Of a stretch of DNA of 64,000 nt, positions 1-11,712 are shown piece by piece. The position numbers and the translations under genes are program-made. Location: positions 41,827,818 through 41,891,817 of the forward strand of contig CM068315.1 in assembly GCA_034766995.1 (NCBI GenBank), read 5' to 3'. Position 1 is the stretch's first letter. Every line of letters begins with the position of its first letter. The notes below the pieces were generated by a model that saw only the letters and a program-made list of their open reading frames with translations, did no database searches and was not told where the DNA came from. This DNA is from Acanthacorydalis orientalis (Eukaryota > Arthropoda > Insecta > Megaloptera > Corydalidae).

Positions 1-5
1 TTAAA

Positions 6-1178
6 ATGCGGAAATATCATCAACTATTACTGGTTATTATATCAGCAATTAGTATAGGACTTGTAATTATATATCGTCACGAATATCTTCGTTTACGTTA
101 TGTTTTGGAAGTATTGAATTTCTTCGGAACTCCAACGAAACCAGAACTTGTACAAGCGAATTCAACTACCATGACTTTACATTCAGCTAGTTGGGGTCCA
201 ATACCAGCATGGCAACAGATCGATGATAGATTTTCGATATACTCAGCACATTGGACTGACAATGAAGTCAAAATGATAGCTTTCGGTGAAACTGTAGTGG
301 GAATAAAATTAACTTGCTTGTTGTGGTATGATGATAATCCAAGTCCCACATTAGGTAAATTTAGCTACACTATATTATCAGAAATGGATAAACATTCAAC
401 ATATATCTTTATTTGTAAACAAAAGAAGCAATTTAAAATTCCGTTCGGTGTATCGTTCAAGACATCAGGAATAATACCAATAATGATGAATATTGAACAA
501 CAAGATAAAACTGCTCTCGCAGTCTGTGTCAAGCCATCCAAAAATATTCCGAAAAAATCAGACGTGATCGATTTTGTCGCTTACAACCGCGAATTGGGTG
601 CCGATGAATTTATTTTTTACGATAATAATATTCCTTTTAATCTAATATCTTCTTTACAAAAGGCTTCGGTGACTCTAGGATTCAATACTATTGGATATCC
701 CTGGAACTTTCCAGGACCAAAAAGCTATGATGTAGATGATATCATAGCATTTGATTGTCTCTTACGCACATCTCGTAAAAGTAAACTTGTTGTTATATTA
801 ACTTTAAACGAATACCTTGTGCCTTCTTTTAAAAATACAGTACAAGATTTAGTCAGGAATTTTGAAGGTGCTAAAGTACCGAACAGATTTAGTATTGATA
901 TAGTTGATTTTTGCATTGATGAGAAAATAAAAATGTTGATAGAAAATATGTTTTATGTTAAACACACTACACACAAAGAGTTTTATATATATGGAAGTGG
1001 AGCTTATGAAGGAAACACTATTAGTACACATGTTATTGCAAAAGACATGGTGACTTTACATAATTATAGGAAATGTACTGATAAAATGTCTTATTATGAT
1101 GGCTCTGCATTGAAGTTTATAGAAATAATAAATAATTCACAGCTTAAAATTTTGTATCAAACAGGTGCATATTTTTAA
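6..1178 (+). CDS. Glycosyltransferase family 92 (DUF23) protein, single exon
   Basis: This is an intact 390-residue frame that starts with a hydrophobic segment (about residues 5-23) followed by basic residues, the layout of a type II Golgi/ER signal anchor. That supports this ATG, although the window begins only 5 bases upstream. GT92-like features follow: a CVKP block at 174-177, VIDFVAYNRELGADEFIFYD around 187-206 (family pattern of an acceptor-side helix, a strand and then YD), YPWNFP at 231-236, and a C-terminal HNYRKC at 352-357. GT92 enzymes transfer sugars, often galactose, onto glycans in the secretory pathway. One oddity is that the segment where the family normally carries an acidic D-x-D-E motif reads TLNE here (266-269), so activity is uncertain. 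The frame has no stop or shift. It converges on the p47 gene. Family assignment is from motif recall and was not confirmed by a search. Confidence 0.78.
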   Translation: MRKYHQLLLVIISAISIGLVIIYRHEYLRLRYVLEVLNFFGTPTKPELVQANSTTMTLHSASWGPIPAWQQIDDRFSIYSAHWTDNEVKMIAFGETVVGIKLTCLLWYDDNPSPTLGKFSYTILSEMDKHSTYIFICKQKKQFKIPFGVSFKTSGIIPIMMNIEQQDKTALAVCVKPSKNIPKKSDVIDFVAYNRELGADEFIFYDNNIPFNLISSLQKASVTLGFNTIGYPWNFPGPKSYDVDDIIAFDCLLRTSRKSKLVVILTLNEYLVPSFKNTVQDLVRNFEGAKVPNRFSIDIVDFCIDEKIKMLIENMFYVKHTTHKEFYIYGSGAYEGNTISTHVIAKDMVTLHNYRKCTDKMSYYDGSALKFIEIINNSQLKILYQTGAYF

Positions 1179-2537
1179 TGTTTTAGCCATATATTGTTAT
1201 ATTTTTATTATGTTGAATAAAAGTGTTTTTGTACTTTTTGTAAATATTTGAATAAAAGTTGCATTAATTTGAACTTGTTTAAATCATAATAATTCGATAC
1301 ATGGAGAAACACATATTACAATTGAATACATGTTAAAAAATATACAATATTTTTTATAAAATATGAGAGTATGAAAAGTTAAATAGTTTTATATTCAAAT
1401 ATTAACCTTATAAAACATTAAAATCACAGTATTTAAAAGAAATCCAATATTACTTACCTACACAGCAAACTGTTTTCATAAACAAGTAAAACAACATACT
1501 TGATTCACTGATAAATACTTACTGAACTCAATCAGGCATCAATTACCTAAGAGTACCAATGCAATGCATAACATGCATTTAATCTGAACAATTATATAAC
1601 AAATTAATAAATTTAGATACAAGTTTTGAAAATATGGTAGCATTAAAAAATATTGCAACAGACAGCAAACATGATGTAATTTTGTAATAATTGATAACAA
1701 TGTGTTCAATCCAATGAATTATATATTTCAATTACATTTTTCTTTTAAACAAAATCACATGCTAAAAATGTACTTTATGTATCATAAACATTTTACAAGA
1801 TAATGAAATATTTATTTATTGCTTTTTATAAAGGTCTACAGTGTTAATTTTCTAAAGAATTTGTAATTTTTTTTCTCATTTATATTTTATTAACTTTTAC
1901 AGAAATAAAAAACTTAAACATAAGCAAAAATGAAAGAACATTGACAAAATATTTAAATAAAATTTATTTCCTTCCATACTGCCACACTTATTTATAACAG
2001 CAAAAAATTATCAAAATGAAAAATTGTTCTGTATATCTTACAATATTTTATGTCTCAACTTCCTCAAAAACATTCTTCATAATTTTTATACTTTTAGAAA
2101 AAGAAATTTTACAACAGGAGAATTAATGACAAAAATAAAGTAGTACTTGTATTTATGACATCTTTTTCTTTAAAATAGATTTAACAATAAATCTACTTTT
2201 ATATTAAAAATCTTTATTAGAGCTGATTTATAACTTTATTACAATCTATAAGTTAAATTTGAGTACATCCTTTTGAATTTATATACCATGCAACTATGTA
2301 TATAATTGTAACAGAGGCAAATATAAAAGTATCAGTACCACTGCATACATTAAATTACAAACTGAATGCATCCATTCGTTGTATTCCTAATCTTGCATGC
2401 ATCAACAATTCAAATAATTTTGCACAAGACCACTTTGAAATATCTGTGACAATCAATTTTCCCAATAAAATCTGAAAAGAATTGTGTTTACACAATTGAA
2501 ACAAACTTACGACATCTATTCAAAAGCTCGTTAGACA
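1179..2537. other. Convergent intergenic / 3' UTR region
   Basis: AT-rich sequence between the stop codons of GT92 and p47. It contains the GT92 poly(A) signals on the plus strand, and TTTATT at 2213-2218 and 2235-2240, which read as AATAAA on the minus strand and could end the p47 transcript about 300 bases past its stop. No other coding signal was seen. Confidence 0.5.
1216..1256 (+). promoter_or_regulatory. Two poly(A) signals of the GT92 gene
   Basis: AATAAA occurs at 1216-1221 and again at 1251-1256, 38 and 73 bases past the stop codon. The spacing and T-rich surroundings fit a short 3' UTR. Confidence 0.6.
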
Positions 2538-4072
2538 CTATTTTAAACGTTGCATTATAGCTGCATTCAGCAGTCCAGCTTCAGCGACAGTTTGCGAACC
2601 GTCCGATAGCTCTTTACTTGGAAATGTAGTTAGTAACATAAAAGTTCGGTTTTCATATTGGGGTCTAGCACTGTAAAACACTATGTAAGAAAAACTTATA
2701 CGATTATAATTTTCTGTTTACCTTAAAATAAGAGTATTTAATTTTAAAGGATACGTTAATATATACTGTCTAACATCATCAATCGTATGTCCATGATTAA
2801 ATTGTCCTAATAATCTAGATCCATCAGATAATCGAATTTGTATACTGGTTACTGGCTGTGAAGAATCGAGAGCAAGTTTTGATCTCGCTTCTGCCTCATT
2901 AGCAGTCTTATCTTTATCATTGGCTTCTTGTGCCGATGAACCAACAATAACTGGTGTTGGGCTTCCTAAAGTATGTCCTTGTCCTGTAAAAGGCCTAATT
3001 TTTGGTGTCATACTTTTGAATTCTTCATGCCGATGGTCTTCCATATTTAGATGAACTACTCCACCTTTCGCTTGTCGAACTAACTCTTGAGGTATTTCAC
3101 TGTAATTTAAAATGACTAATAAAATTAATCTTCCTATATTAATTTAATCAAAAACAATGAATTCAGAGGTAAAGTTGAATTTTAACATGAATTTAAAAGA
3201 AATCTCAAAATTACCCTCGTCTAACACTTTCTAAGAAGTCTTTATTATCAGGATCACTATATGCTCGAATCGGGCCATCATTGAGGCTGAAACCTTCACG
3301 CCATAATTTTAATACAACGTCTGTCGGAGCAACTTGAGACTTAGAAGAACCGGCTACTATCTCAGTATCATTTGCTGACTGTCCAAGTTTATACCCTGTA
3401 CCAGTAAATGCTGATGTACGAGTAGGTTCTGACTGACCAGGCTCTACAACATCTGCACCATGTCTATGAAAGAAATATTATTTAAGTTGCTTTAAAATGA
3501 AAATATGCGTTGATAATTGAATGTTTTCAAAACAAAATATTGACTCACTCTTGGACTGATTTAAACATCTCATCGACAATGTCTTTCTTTTTACCAGGTC
3601 CTAAAACTTGTTGACCACTATGTTCTGATCCCCCTGCATAAAAAGCTTGTCCTTCCTCTTCATCAGAGCTATTTGCTGTGTTCATTGACTGTATTGTTGC
3701 AAAACGTGAACTTTGTTTTTTGGGTACATCTTTCGATTTCGAAGTAGTTACATCAAGAACAGGTAACGATTCCGATGATTCGACAATATTTTCTGCCTCA
3801 ATATCTGAATTGTTATCCCCATCGTTTTCGTAAAAGCTCGCAAGTGCTACCTATAAATTTAAATTTAGTGAAAATAGTCTATGAATATAAAAGTTTTTGT
3901 ACAAGTTACTTTCAGAACTTGTTTTCGCGAAATGCGATTTAAATTTGCTGTATTATGATCATAACCTCACCTCCAGTTGCCAGGCCGATGATTCAAGATA
4001 AAACCTAGCTCTTTCCGTATCAACTCCAGTAACATCGGCGAATTGTGATATCTTATCATCATGGTCAGACAT
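2538..4072 (-). CDS. NSFL1C: p47 / NSFL1 cofactor (p97-VCP adaptor), five exons
   Basis: Read on the minus strand, the exons are 4072-3971, 3850-3549, 3463-3215, 3099-2755 and 2670-2538. They are joined by GT-AG introns of 120, 85, 115 and 84 bases and give 376 residues, close to the usual ~370. Start MSDHDDK opens a UBA domain (about 1-45, with RARFYLESSAWQLEVALASFY). An acidic linker leads to EEEGQAFYAGG and QVLGPGKKK. A SEP domain (about 182-247) has DVVLKLWREGFSLNDGPIR and FLESVRRGEIPQEL. A C-terminal UBX domain (about 300-376) ends in LLNAAIMQRLK. In the known family, p47 binds the AAA ATPase p97/VCP through UBX and ubiquitin through UBA, and acts in ER/Golgi membrane fusion and ubiquitin handling. 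The nearest upstream ATG frame (to 4156) lacks homology, so MSDH is chosen. A stronger alternative donor for exon 4 lies at 2721-2720 (see findings). Confidence 0.95.
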
Positions 4073-5008
4073 TATTCTGATAATTGTTAATATACCTACT
4101 ATATAATTATTCACTAATTTATAATAAAAAATGCCAATCACTAGCCCAAAACCCACATCGGTTTAACTGTCAACTAAAAAATTAAATCATTTACTTGCCG
4201 GTAATCATAATGCAAGATATGTATAAGTTTGAAAATTTGCCCAGAGAGGGCACTACTTATTAGAATGTTGCTTTAAATGAACATTTTTGATGTAGGAAAT
4301 GCATCACATATATTAATAATACTTTCAATTTTAATGTATCAATTCGAAAACAAAAGCAGTCAGGACAATATTTCAGTTCTACAAAAATGTAATTAACAAA
4401 GAATTAATTAAAACAAATGTAATTTTATATGCAACACAATATGCACATCTTAAAATTAATTTTTTTATATTCAAAAATTTTAAACATACAGAGGACGCGT
4501 CAAAACGACCCGTTGAGACAACTTTCATCAGTTTCAGTATGCCATCCTCAGATAGATGTTGAAAATTTACGATTTGTGTTTGGTTATAGATGGAATGTGA
4601 TTTTTAATTTTAGGGTATAAAATAACGCGTCGCTATTGTTAGTTTAATGTGTTATTTTTATTTTTATGCATTTATGGGTTTTCAAACATGTTTAATTTTA
4701 TTCCTTTAGTCTCAATTCATATTATTTGCATTGTATTATTTATGTTTTTAATATTATGTCCCATTTCTAAAATATCTTAAGCAAACAGTAGTTCGATTGT
4801 ATTACATTAAAGGTAATTAATGTTTTTTCAATGTTTTGAAGATATGTTTCTGGTATTAAACTGGCTAAAGGTGATCCCATAGCTAGTTTGTCATTTTTAG
4901 TACGGGATCGCTCTTAGACAATACAATATTGGTAATATTTCTTTAAAATCTCCGACAAATAATTATAGAACTGAAAACATTTACGTTACACACACAAAGT
5001 CTGATTTA
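4073..5008. other. p47 upstream region, no gene seen
   Basis: AT-rich sequence containing the likely p47 promoter and 5' UTR on the minus strand. A 63-codon frame at 4429-4620 has no recognisable similarity and biased composition, and I do not call it. Confidence 0.5.
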
Positions 5009-6042
5009 CGAGGGCAATTTCAAAAGTTCGCAGCCTAACTATGAAAGAATATAACTTGTGTTTTTAAATTACTTTTATTTTTCAATATGGTCCTTCTGAA
5101 CTTCAATGCACTTCATCCAGTGATGTTCCAGTGCTTTTATGCCTTCTCAGAAATCCTTTATTAGGAGGTCCTCACAATAGTGATTCACTGTTGCTATCAT
5201 TTCTTCATCTGACGAAAATCGTCTACCATCAAGGAATTTTTTAAATTTTGAAAACAGATCTAAATCTAAAGGGACCAAATCTGGAGAATAAGCTGAATGA
5301 GGTACAAATGATTTTTTCTTTGATAAGCCTGGTCTTTTCTCGCGAATTGTTTCGTCGAGTCGATCCAAATGTTTATCATAATACTATCCCATTATCGTTT
5401 GACTCTTTGGAAGGTAGTCAATTAGCAGGAACCATTTGCTGCCAAACTGCTTTTGTTTTTTTTTTTCGGTGACAGAGACTCGTCTTCCTTCCATTGCTTC
5501 GATTGTTGTTTTGACTCTGAAGTGTAATGGTGAATCCAAGTCTCATCTATAGTCACAAATCGCTGAACAAAATCACTCCCACGACACTAGCAATTTCAGA
5601 CACCTTCAATAGCTGATCCTGTAAGACAATATCGTGCACTTTGTGGATGATTTCTTCTTTCATTACAGTTTTCGAAAGTCGACTACGCGGGTGATCTAAG
5701 CTTATACGGCCACATTTTAATTCAGCTGCCCACTTCTTTACATATACAAAGGTGCACTATCACCCAGTATATTTTTCATCTCATTAAAGACTTTTGTTGG
5801 CATTAAGCCATTTTTGACAATAAACTTTATCGGCGCACGATGTTCAACTTTATCCATTTTAGCAGCGGCATGAAAAGAGCTTTATTCAAATTTATGTTTG
5901 CAACAAACTGCTTGATACATTAGACTTTGTTATATACTTTGATGTTATGTATAAAATAGATATCGTTTCGTAGTGCGCCACAAATATTTAAAATATTACC
6001 ACCACTTATATGTTAAGCCGCGAACTTTTCAAATCACCCTCG
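5009..6042 (-). mobile_element. Mariner element, complete ends, decayed
   Basis: Both ends carry matching inverted repeats (left CGAGGGCAATTTCAAAAGTT, right as the reverse complement CGAGGGTGATTTGAAAAGTT, continuing TCGCRGCYTAAC). The element is flanked by TA on each side (5007-5008 and 6043-6044), the mariner target duplication. At 1034 bases it is shorter than the usual ~1.3 kb, so it carries internal deletions. Confidence 0.93.
5147..5857 (-). pseudogene. Mariner transposase remnant
   Basis: Read on the minus strand, it starts with MDKVEHRAPIKFIVKNGL, the N-terminal DNA-binding segment. It then passes through frameshifts and stops, reaches the first catalytic aspartate block (VTIDETWIHHYTSES), and continues to LLIDYLPKSQT and the C-terminal AYSPDLVPLD...DGRRFSSDEE segment, which holds the third catalytic aspartate. 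The block that should hold the second catalytic aspartate (HQDN-type) is missing between KKK and VPHSAYSPDL. The enzyme is non-functional. Confidence 0.88.
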
Positions 6043-6779
6043 TAAGAAAACGAAAACCACCGGGAGAACATAGCAAAAAGATCACAGTTATAAAGACATA
6101 TAATTTATCTTGTACACATAACCATTTCATCAAAATAGCAAATAAATAAACATTCCATGAGAATTTTAGTAAAATATTTAATTAATCATTTGAAAAAGAA
6201 AGTACGTACAAACTGACAAAAAGAAGGATAAATTTGTTATACATTAATAATTTTATGTACTTGATTCTTGTCCATAATAATAGAGTTAATTATTAAAATT
6301 TATAATACGTACCTACTGAATAAAAACCTAATAAATCAATGTAAACATGAAAAATAACAAAATAAGTATTAGAATGAACATTAATATTAACGCATATTTT
6401 CAGACCGAAACCGTTCAAAAATGATAAATGAATAGATTGTCAGATAATATATTTACTAAAAAAAAAAATGCCTCGCCGAAGTGAATGCACGTATTTTTAA
6501 ACCGAAAAATGCATAAACAAATCTCGATACGATACGAAATCTCTTATATTATCAAATATATTTACTCGCATACTTTCTCTAATCAAACATATAACCTAAA
6601 AGTCGTGTTTTCTATCCCAGTATAAATTCATGATGTCGAAAACAAAATATAAAGACGTGTACTTTGAGAGTACCTTTCAACAATGGATTCAATGGAACAA
6701 AAAAATTTAATCAAATGCGGTTAGAATGCGTAAGGAAAGGTGAAACCGGTGAACTTCTAAAGTTGGGTCAAAAGAAAGT

Positions 6780-6783
<4 letters not shown>

Positions 6784-6831
<48 letters not shown>
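6784..6831. repeat. (TA)n microsatellite
   Basis: Uninterrupted TA array of about 48 bases. Confidence 0.98.
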
Positions 6832-6835
<4 letters not shown>

Positions 6836-7254
6836 GTATGTACTTCTTACATTTGGCTAGTGTCGTGATTGACAGGTCAAGATCACAACAACAATGTATT
6901 GTGATGGAAGCCTCACCTTCAATTTGTTATGGGTAATATTATTTATATGGTTATTATAGTATGTACTGTATGTTCAACTTAAGAAGATAATTACTAAAAA
7001 AAATATTAAAATTTATACAATTCTGATCTTTATTATATTCTAGTCTTGATTCTATCTACCTATTATTTGGTGTCATTTCGATTTTTTCTCTTAAGGCGAG
7101 AATCTCTAGCAAATAGGTAAAAATGAGAAAAATGTTTGATAAAACTGCAAATTTATAAACTTTAAACATTGAATTTATGATCACTGTTTTTGTAAACAAT
7201 TCAAAATTATATCTAGGAATGTAAGAACCAGAAGTTTTTACAAACTAATTTTCA

Positions 7255-7360
7255 CTCTTTACATTTAATAACATTTTCTTGATCAAAATGTTCAATAATT
7301 GATTATTGATCATTTTAAAAATGGCATTCATTTCTTTTTACTTCGGTGCCAACTTCTTCA
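7255..7360. repeat. Foldback MITE, left-arm fragment
   Basis: Contains the family core TTGATCAAAATGTTCAATAA with TGATTATTGATCATTTT. Only one arm is recognisable. Confidence 0.6.
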
Positions 7361-7651
7361 AACAATTAAAGTACAAAATGCAGTGCAAATAGAGGGTCGA
7401 ACCAATAGTTTGTCTCTTTTTTTTTGTTTCTATACAGTAAGTGTTTCTTGCATTCATTTTATTAATGATTTCGAATTTTTCTATTCCGTAAGACCAATTT
7501 ATCTTCAACTTTAATATTCTAAAAAAATAAATAAGTATTTGAAATATTATAAATATTTTTTTTAATTATTTAGAAAAAAAGTTTATTTTTTGAGTTATTT
7601 ACAGTTTATGTTGCTCTTAATTGAATTAATTATTTAAAATAAATATAAATG

Positions 7652-7668
7652 TATATATATATATATAC

Positions 7669-7748
<80 letters not shown>
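7652..7748. repeat. (TA)n(GT)n compound microsatellite
   Basis: A TA array broken once by CCC is followed directly by a GT run. Confidence 0.98.
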
Positions 7749-8184
7749 AATTATAGGTTTATGTTAAATATTTACATTTTTTTCATTTCGCGACACTCAG
7801 ATTTTCTAACTTAGCTAAACATGTTTGATAAAAAAATCCGATAAAATTTTATATTTGTTCAGTGAATCAACGAACGTATTAAAACATAGTAATTTAATCT
7901 TGTTTTCATTTAGTTACATTTCCTATTATTTGACAGGAAAAAAATTAAGTGTTTTAATTTCCGGGAAAACTTTCAATAACTACCATAAAATTTTATTAAA
8001 AACCAAAATCAATATTTATGAATATATGTCAGTGTGTATAAATATACATATACTGTTGAAATTAAATGTGATTACACAAACAATTTTTTCAAAAATATTT
8101 TTTAATAATATTCTTTCTTAATTCAAGTGATTTATGTACTCTAAAACTTGAAATATTCATTTTTAAAAAAATATGAATTCACTC

Positions 8185-8289
8185 ATATATATATATATAT
8201 ATATACATATGCCTGTATATATATATATATATATATATGTGTGTATGTTTGTGGATAGTATGTGTGTATGTTTGTGGATAGTATGTGTG

Positions 8290-8353
<64 letters not shown>
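8185..8353. repeat. TA arrays around a 23-bp tandem repeat
   Basis: Three TA arrays. Between the second and third lie two exact copies of a 23-base unit (8239-8261 and 8262-8284, GTGTGTATGTTTGTGGATAG + TAT). Frames reading YIYIYI here are artefacts. Confidence 0.95.
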
Positions 8354-8356
<3 letters not shown>

Positions 8357-8493
8357 TCAATTTATTCTTCGATGCTCTGTTTTTATTAAATTATAATTAC
8401 TAGAGAAAAATGGCATCTATTAGCGAATTTTTAAGAAAATAGCAAAGTATTTACATTAGTGAACAAAATCTCTAAAAGAAATAAGTTCAATAC

Positions 8494-8730
8494 AGTTCTG
8501 ATACTGTGGCCGAATTCAGTTTCACAAATGAATTATTTTTTACCCCATAAAGTACAAAGAATTTTTTGATGAAAAATATTCAATAAATTATTATTGATCA
8601 TTTTTTATTGTTAATTATGTGAATTTTCTATCATCTTCAGAACACCAAACGTTTTCCTGTACATCACAAAAATTCTTAGTGATCTGTGTAGTGAAAAGAA
8701 ATGATTCATTTATGAAAAATAAATAAATAC
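8494..8730. repeat. Foldback MITE copy, internally deleted
   Basis: The left end reads CAGTTCTGATACTGTGGC, matching the reverse complement of the right end at 58610. The left arm continues through the TTATTGATCATTTT core. The right arm is reduced to TGATTCATTTATGAAAA. Confidence 0.75.
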
Positions 8731-9649
8731 TTTCTAATGGATGTTACACTGTATAAATAAATATTGAATAAAATTATTAAAAAAATATTTAATATCAATA
8801 TTGACAACCATACTGACAACCAGTTATTTGATGAAAGTCGTTAAGATAACGAACTGTGAAATATTACAGAATCAAAATTTAAAACTAATAAAAAATAGAT
8901 TACAATTTTAATTTTTTTCAAAATTAATTATATTCACAAGCATATTTCACAAACTCTTGTAAAAATTACTTTATACTTATCTTTCGGAGGAATACACTCG
9001 TTGGAATGAATACAGTAGTTTTTCAATTATTAATAACATTTGGAATTCAGAAAAAAATATTTAAAATCGTACATGAAAATAATTTATTATTTATTCTTCT
9101 TTTTATACGAGTAGTTCTATAATAATTTTTGTATTCGTAAAATTTTATTTTAGTGTTTTTACATTTTTTTATTGTAATGCAATTATAATGATTAATTAAA
9201 AAAGTATCTTCATTCAAAGAAATACAATCATTGGCGGGATGCGGTGGGTACAAACAATGTAAAAGAAAATATACGTTTAGCTAACCATAATTGTTACATC
9301 AACTCAGGTCGACAGATCCACTAGTGTTATAATTGCCGATCGTACACGATTTTCTAGTATTGAAATGTATGGAATTTGATAGAATTAAAAGACTATCCTA
9401 ATCGACATGAAAAAAGATTATTCTCCTGAAAACAAGTTATATTTGATATTGTTGCAATAACTTTTTATACATTAATTGTGGCGACTGTTTAAACACATAA
9501 GGCAGTTATCAATTGTCAATAAAACATCAAAGTATTTCTTTTTAAATGTGGATTGGTTCTTATCTTGTTCACGCTGTATGTTATCAAATAGTTATGAGTC
9601 ACAATAATATTGCATGTTTATAACAAAAATGGTATCATTCACATTATTC

Positions 9650-9650
<1 letters not shown>

Positions 9651-9677
<27 letters not shown>
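9651..9677. repeat. (TA)n microsatellite
   Basis: Short TA array. Confidence 0.95.
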
Positions 9678-9680
<3 letters not shown>

Positions 9681-10710
9681 AACTGTGAAGTAAAAAATAT
9701 ATTCTTTCAAATACAACTCTAAGTTAATTAAAAAAGTCAATTTTGTAATTTGATAAATTTCAACATTTTACATTAAATTTTTCATTTTTCAAAGTTTTGA
9801 AAATTTCAAATGTGTTAATAAATTTATACCTTTTTAGTTATATCAGTATTGTTGTAGAATTGTAGTATGATGAAATTTCGAAAGAGAAAATAAATGAGAA
9901 TTATGTTTATAATGACTAAAAATAAATAATAAACTGATACAATATGATTACATAAAGAACAAAAATTTATTTTTGCACAAATTTACAATAAACATTGATA
10001 TTTTTAATAAAAAATGTATTTTATTAAAATAAATTTACATGCTTAATACACTTGTACTTTTATGTGCTATGGAATTCATTTCATTTGATAAAAATGTAAT
10101 GAGATTGAAACACTGTATTCTATTCTTTACTTTCTACTGTACAATGAACATAAAACAATATCGATTTCAAACATCACCATCAAACTGAAACATCTAAATC
10201 GAAAACGAAAAAAAAAGCAAACAAATCGTTTCATTTCGATCTGACAACGTGTACACAATCACCCACGTATCTTATTGTTTATCACATCTCGAGTATTCAT
10301 TTTAATGTATTTTTTTTTTAATCGTACGCATTCACAATGAAAAATTATAGTTGTACGTGTATTATAATAAAGGAATGAATAAACGACCGACACGCCGAAA
10401 TACCTGTATATAAAGCAACCAACCTGTGGTTTACGCCCGATAAATGGGTCACTGAAACCAGTCCGTACCATATTGTCGAAAGAGGTTTGAAGATGTTGTA
10501 TGGATGTCTTTCTTCCGTGTCGTACTTTTTCTTTCTTGTACATCCATTAATCAAATAAATCCGTGTTGCTATGGTAATGTTTTCGTATGGATATTTGTTG
10601 TGTGCGTGCATGCTTTTTTAAATTGAAATTTATTTTTCATTCTTACATTAAGTCACACGAAATGTAATAGATATAGTAATTGAATTTTCTCTTCATTAAG
10701 GGTTTTTTTA

Positions 10711-10713
<3 letters not shown>

Positions 10714-10759
<46 letters not shown>
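10714..10759. repeat. (TA)n microsatellite
   Basis: Uninterrupted TA array. Confidence 0.97.
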
Positions 10760-10762
<3 letters not shown>

Positions 10763-11013
10763 TTATAGTTAAAATGAATCAATATTAGCTTCAGCTGTAA
10801 GATCATTTGGCTCCTTACATTAAAGGTAGATCTTATAATTAATCTTCTACAAATAAGGCTTACTGGTTTATATAGAATTTGATCTGAGAATTTAATGAAA
10901 AATACAAATTGATTGTAATTTCGATAGTGCTGATAAAGTATAGATATTGTAATTATTCTTTTTTAAAAAAATAGTAAATAAATCAAAAGTATAATTATAC
11001 GCTTTATGCCTGT

Positions 11014-11206
11014 GATCCTGTTAATACGTTGTGCTGGTGATCTTCGTCCTTTTGAATTATCAATGTGTCTATACTCCACTATTAGTTTCAACACGTGTGC
11101 AATCTCTAACATCTACTTGAAGGCGGCACACGTACTGAAACAAGTAATGGTGCACAGACAGTTATATGATTCAAAAGGACAGGCCACCAGGAAAACGTTC
11201 AATTTT
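11014..11206. repeat. Palindromic repeat family 2, complete copy
   Basis: Arms of about 75 bases. The left arm holds CCTTTTGAATTAT and CCACTATTAGTTTCAACACG. The right arm holds the inverse CACGTACTGAAACAAGTAAT and GATTCAAAAGGACAGGCCAC. Related copies lie near 26.4, 36.1, 41.4 and 59.8 kb. Confidence 0.85.
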
Positions 11207-11388
11207 ATATAATTCCATTGAATATATGATAATAAATTAACATTTTTCAAAAGTAACCAGTGCGTTCATTGGAGTATTAGCAATCCAAACCTCAACTCCG
11301 AAATCCACCTAGAAATTATAAACTTTACATGCATATTTAGACCTCATAATGTGTATTTTACAATATAGTCATGTAACTATGACAAAAT

Positions 11389-11690
11389 CACTTTCACATA
11401 TAAATTTTTCACTCAACCCACAAACTGCAAACATTTTTTTCTGATCAAAAATGTTCAACAATTGATTATTGATCTTTGTGATTCTTGCTATGTGCATTTA
11501 AAGAGCGTTCCCGCCATCCTTATAACATTAAAACACAGAAAAATCTAAAATACAGACTTTTCTTAATTTATGAATCTGATGATGATGGAATTGCCATCGA
11601 AATGCGCATAAGCAACAATCAATAATCAATTATTAAAAATTAAACATTTTGAGTCAATTTTCCAAATAAATTATTCTCCTATTCAACACA
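11389..11690. repeat. Foldback MITE copy, both arms
   Basis: The left arm has TCTGATCAAAAATGTTCAAC then ATTGATTATTGATC. The right arm returns as ATTGCCATCGAAATGCGCAT, AAGCAACAATCAATAATC and AAACATTTTGAGTCA. Confidence 0.85.
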
Positions 11691-11712
11691 TCATAAAAAA
11701 GTGTCTGATATA

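Larger units (their letters stand above)
6045..11013. other. Gene-free AT-rich stretch
   Basis: Holds several TA arrays and foldback-MITE pieces (listed separately). A slightly GC-richer, non-repetitive patch around 10370-10610 contains TATATAAAG near 10408, but no exon can be supported. The remaining reading frames are short and unlike known proteins. Confidence 0.45.

Noticed and set aside
9300..9330. GGTCGACAGATCCACTAGTG, which resembles a vector polylinker
   Set aside because: Only a short run with no flanking vector sequence; chance occurrence is adequate.
10259..10611. Two overlapping minus-strand frames (94 and 88 codons) with a TATATAAAG nearby
   Set aside because: The frames overlap in different registers, show no family resemblance, and the TATA-like word is unremarkable in this AT-rich DNA.
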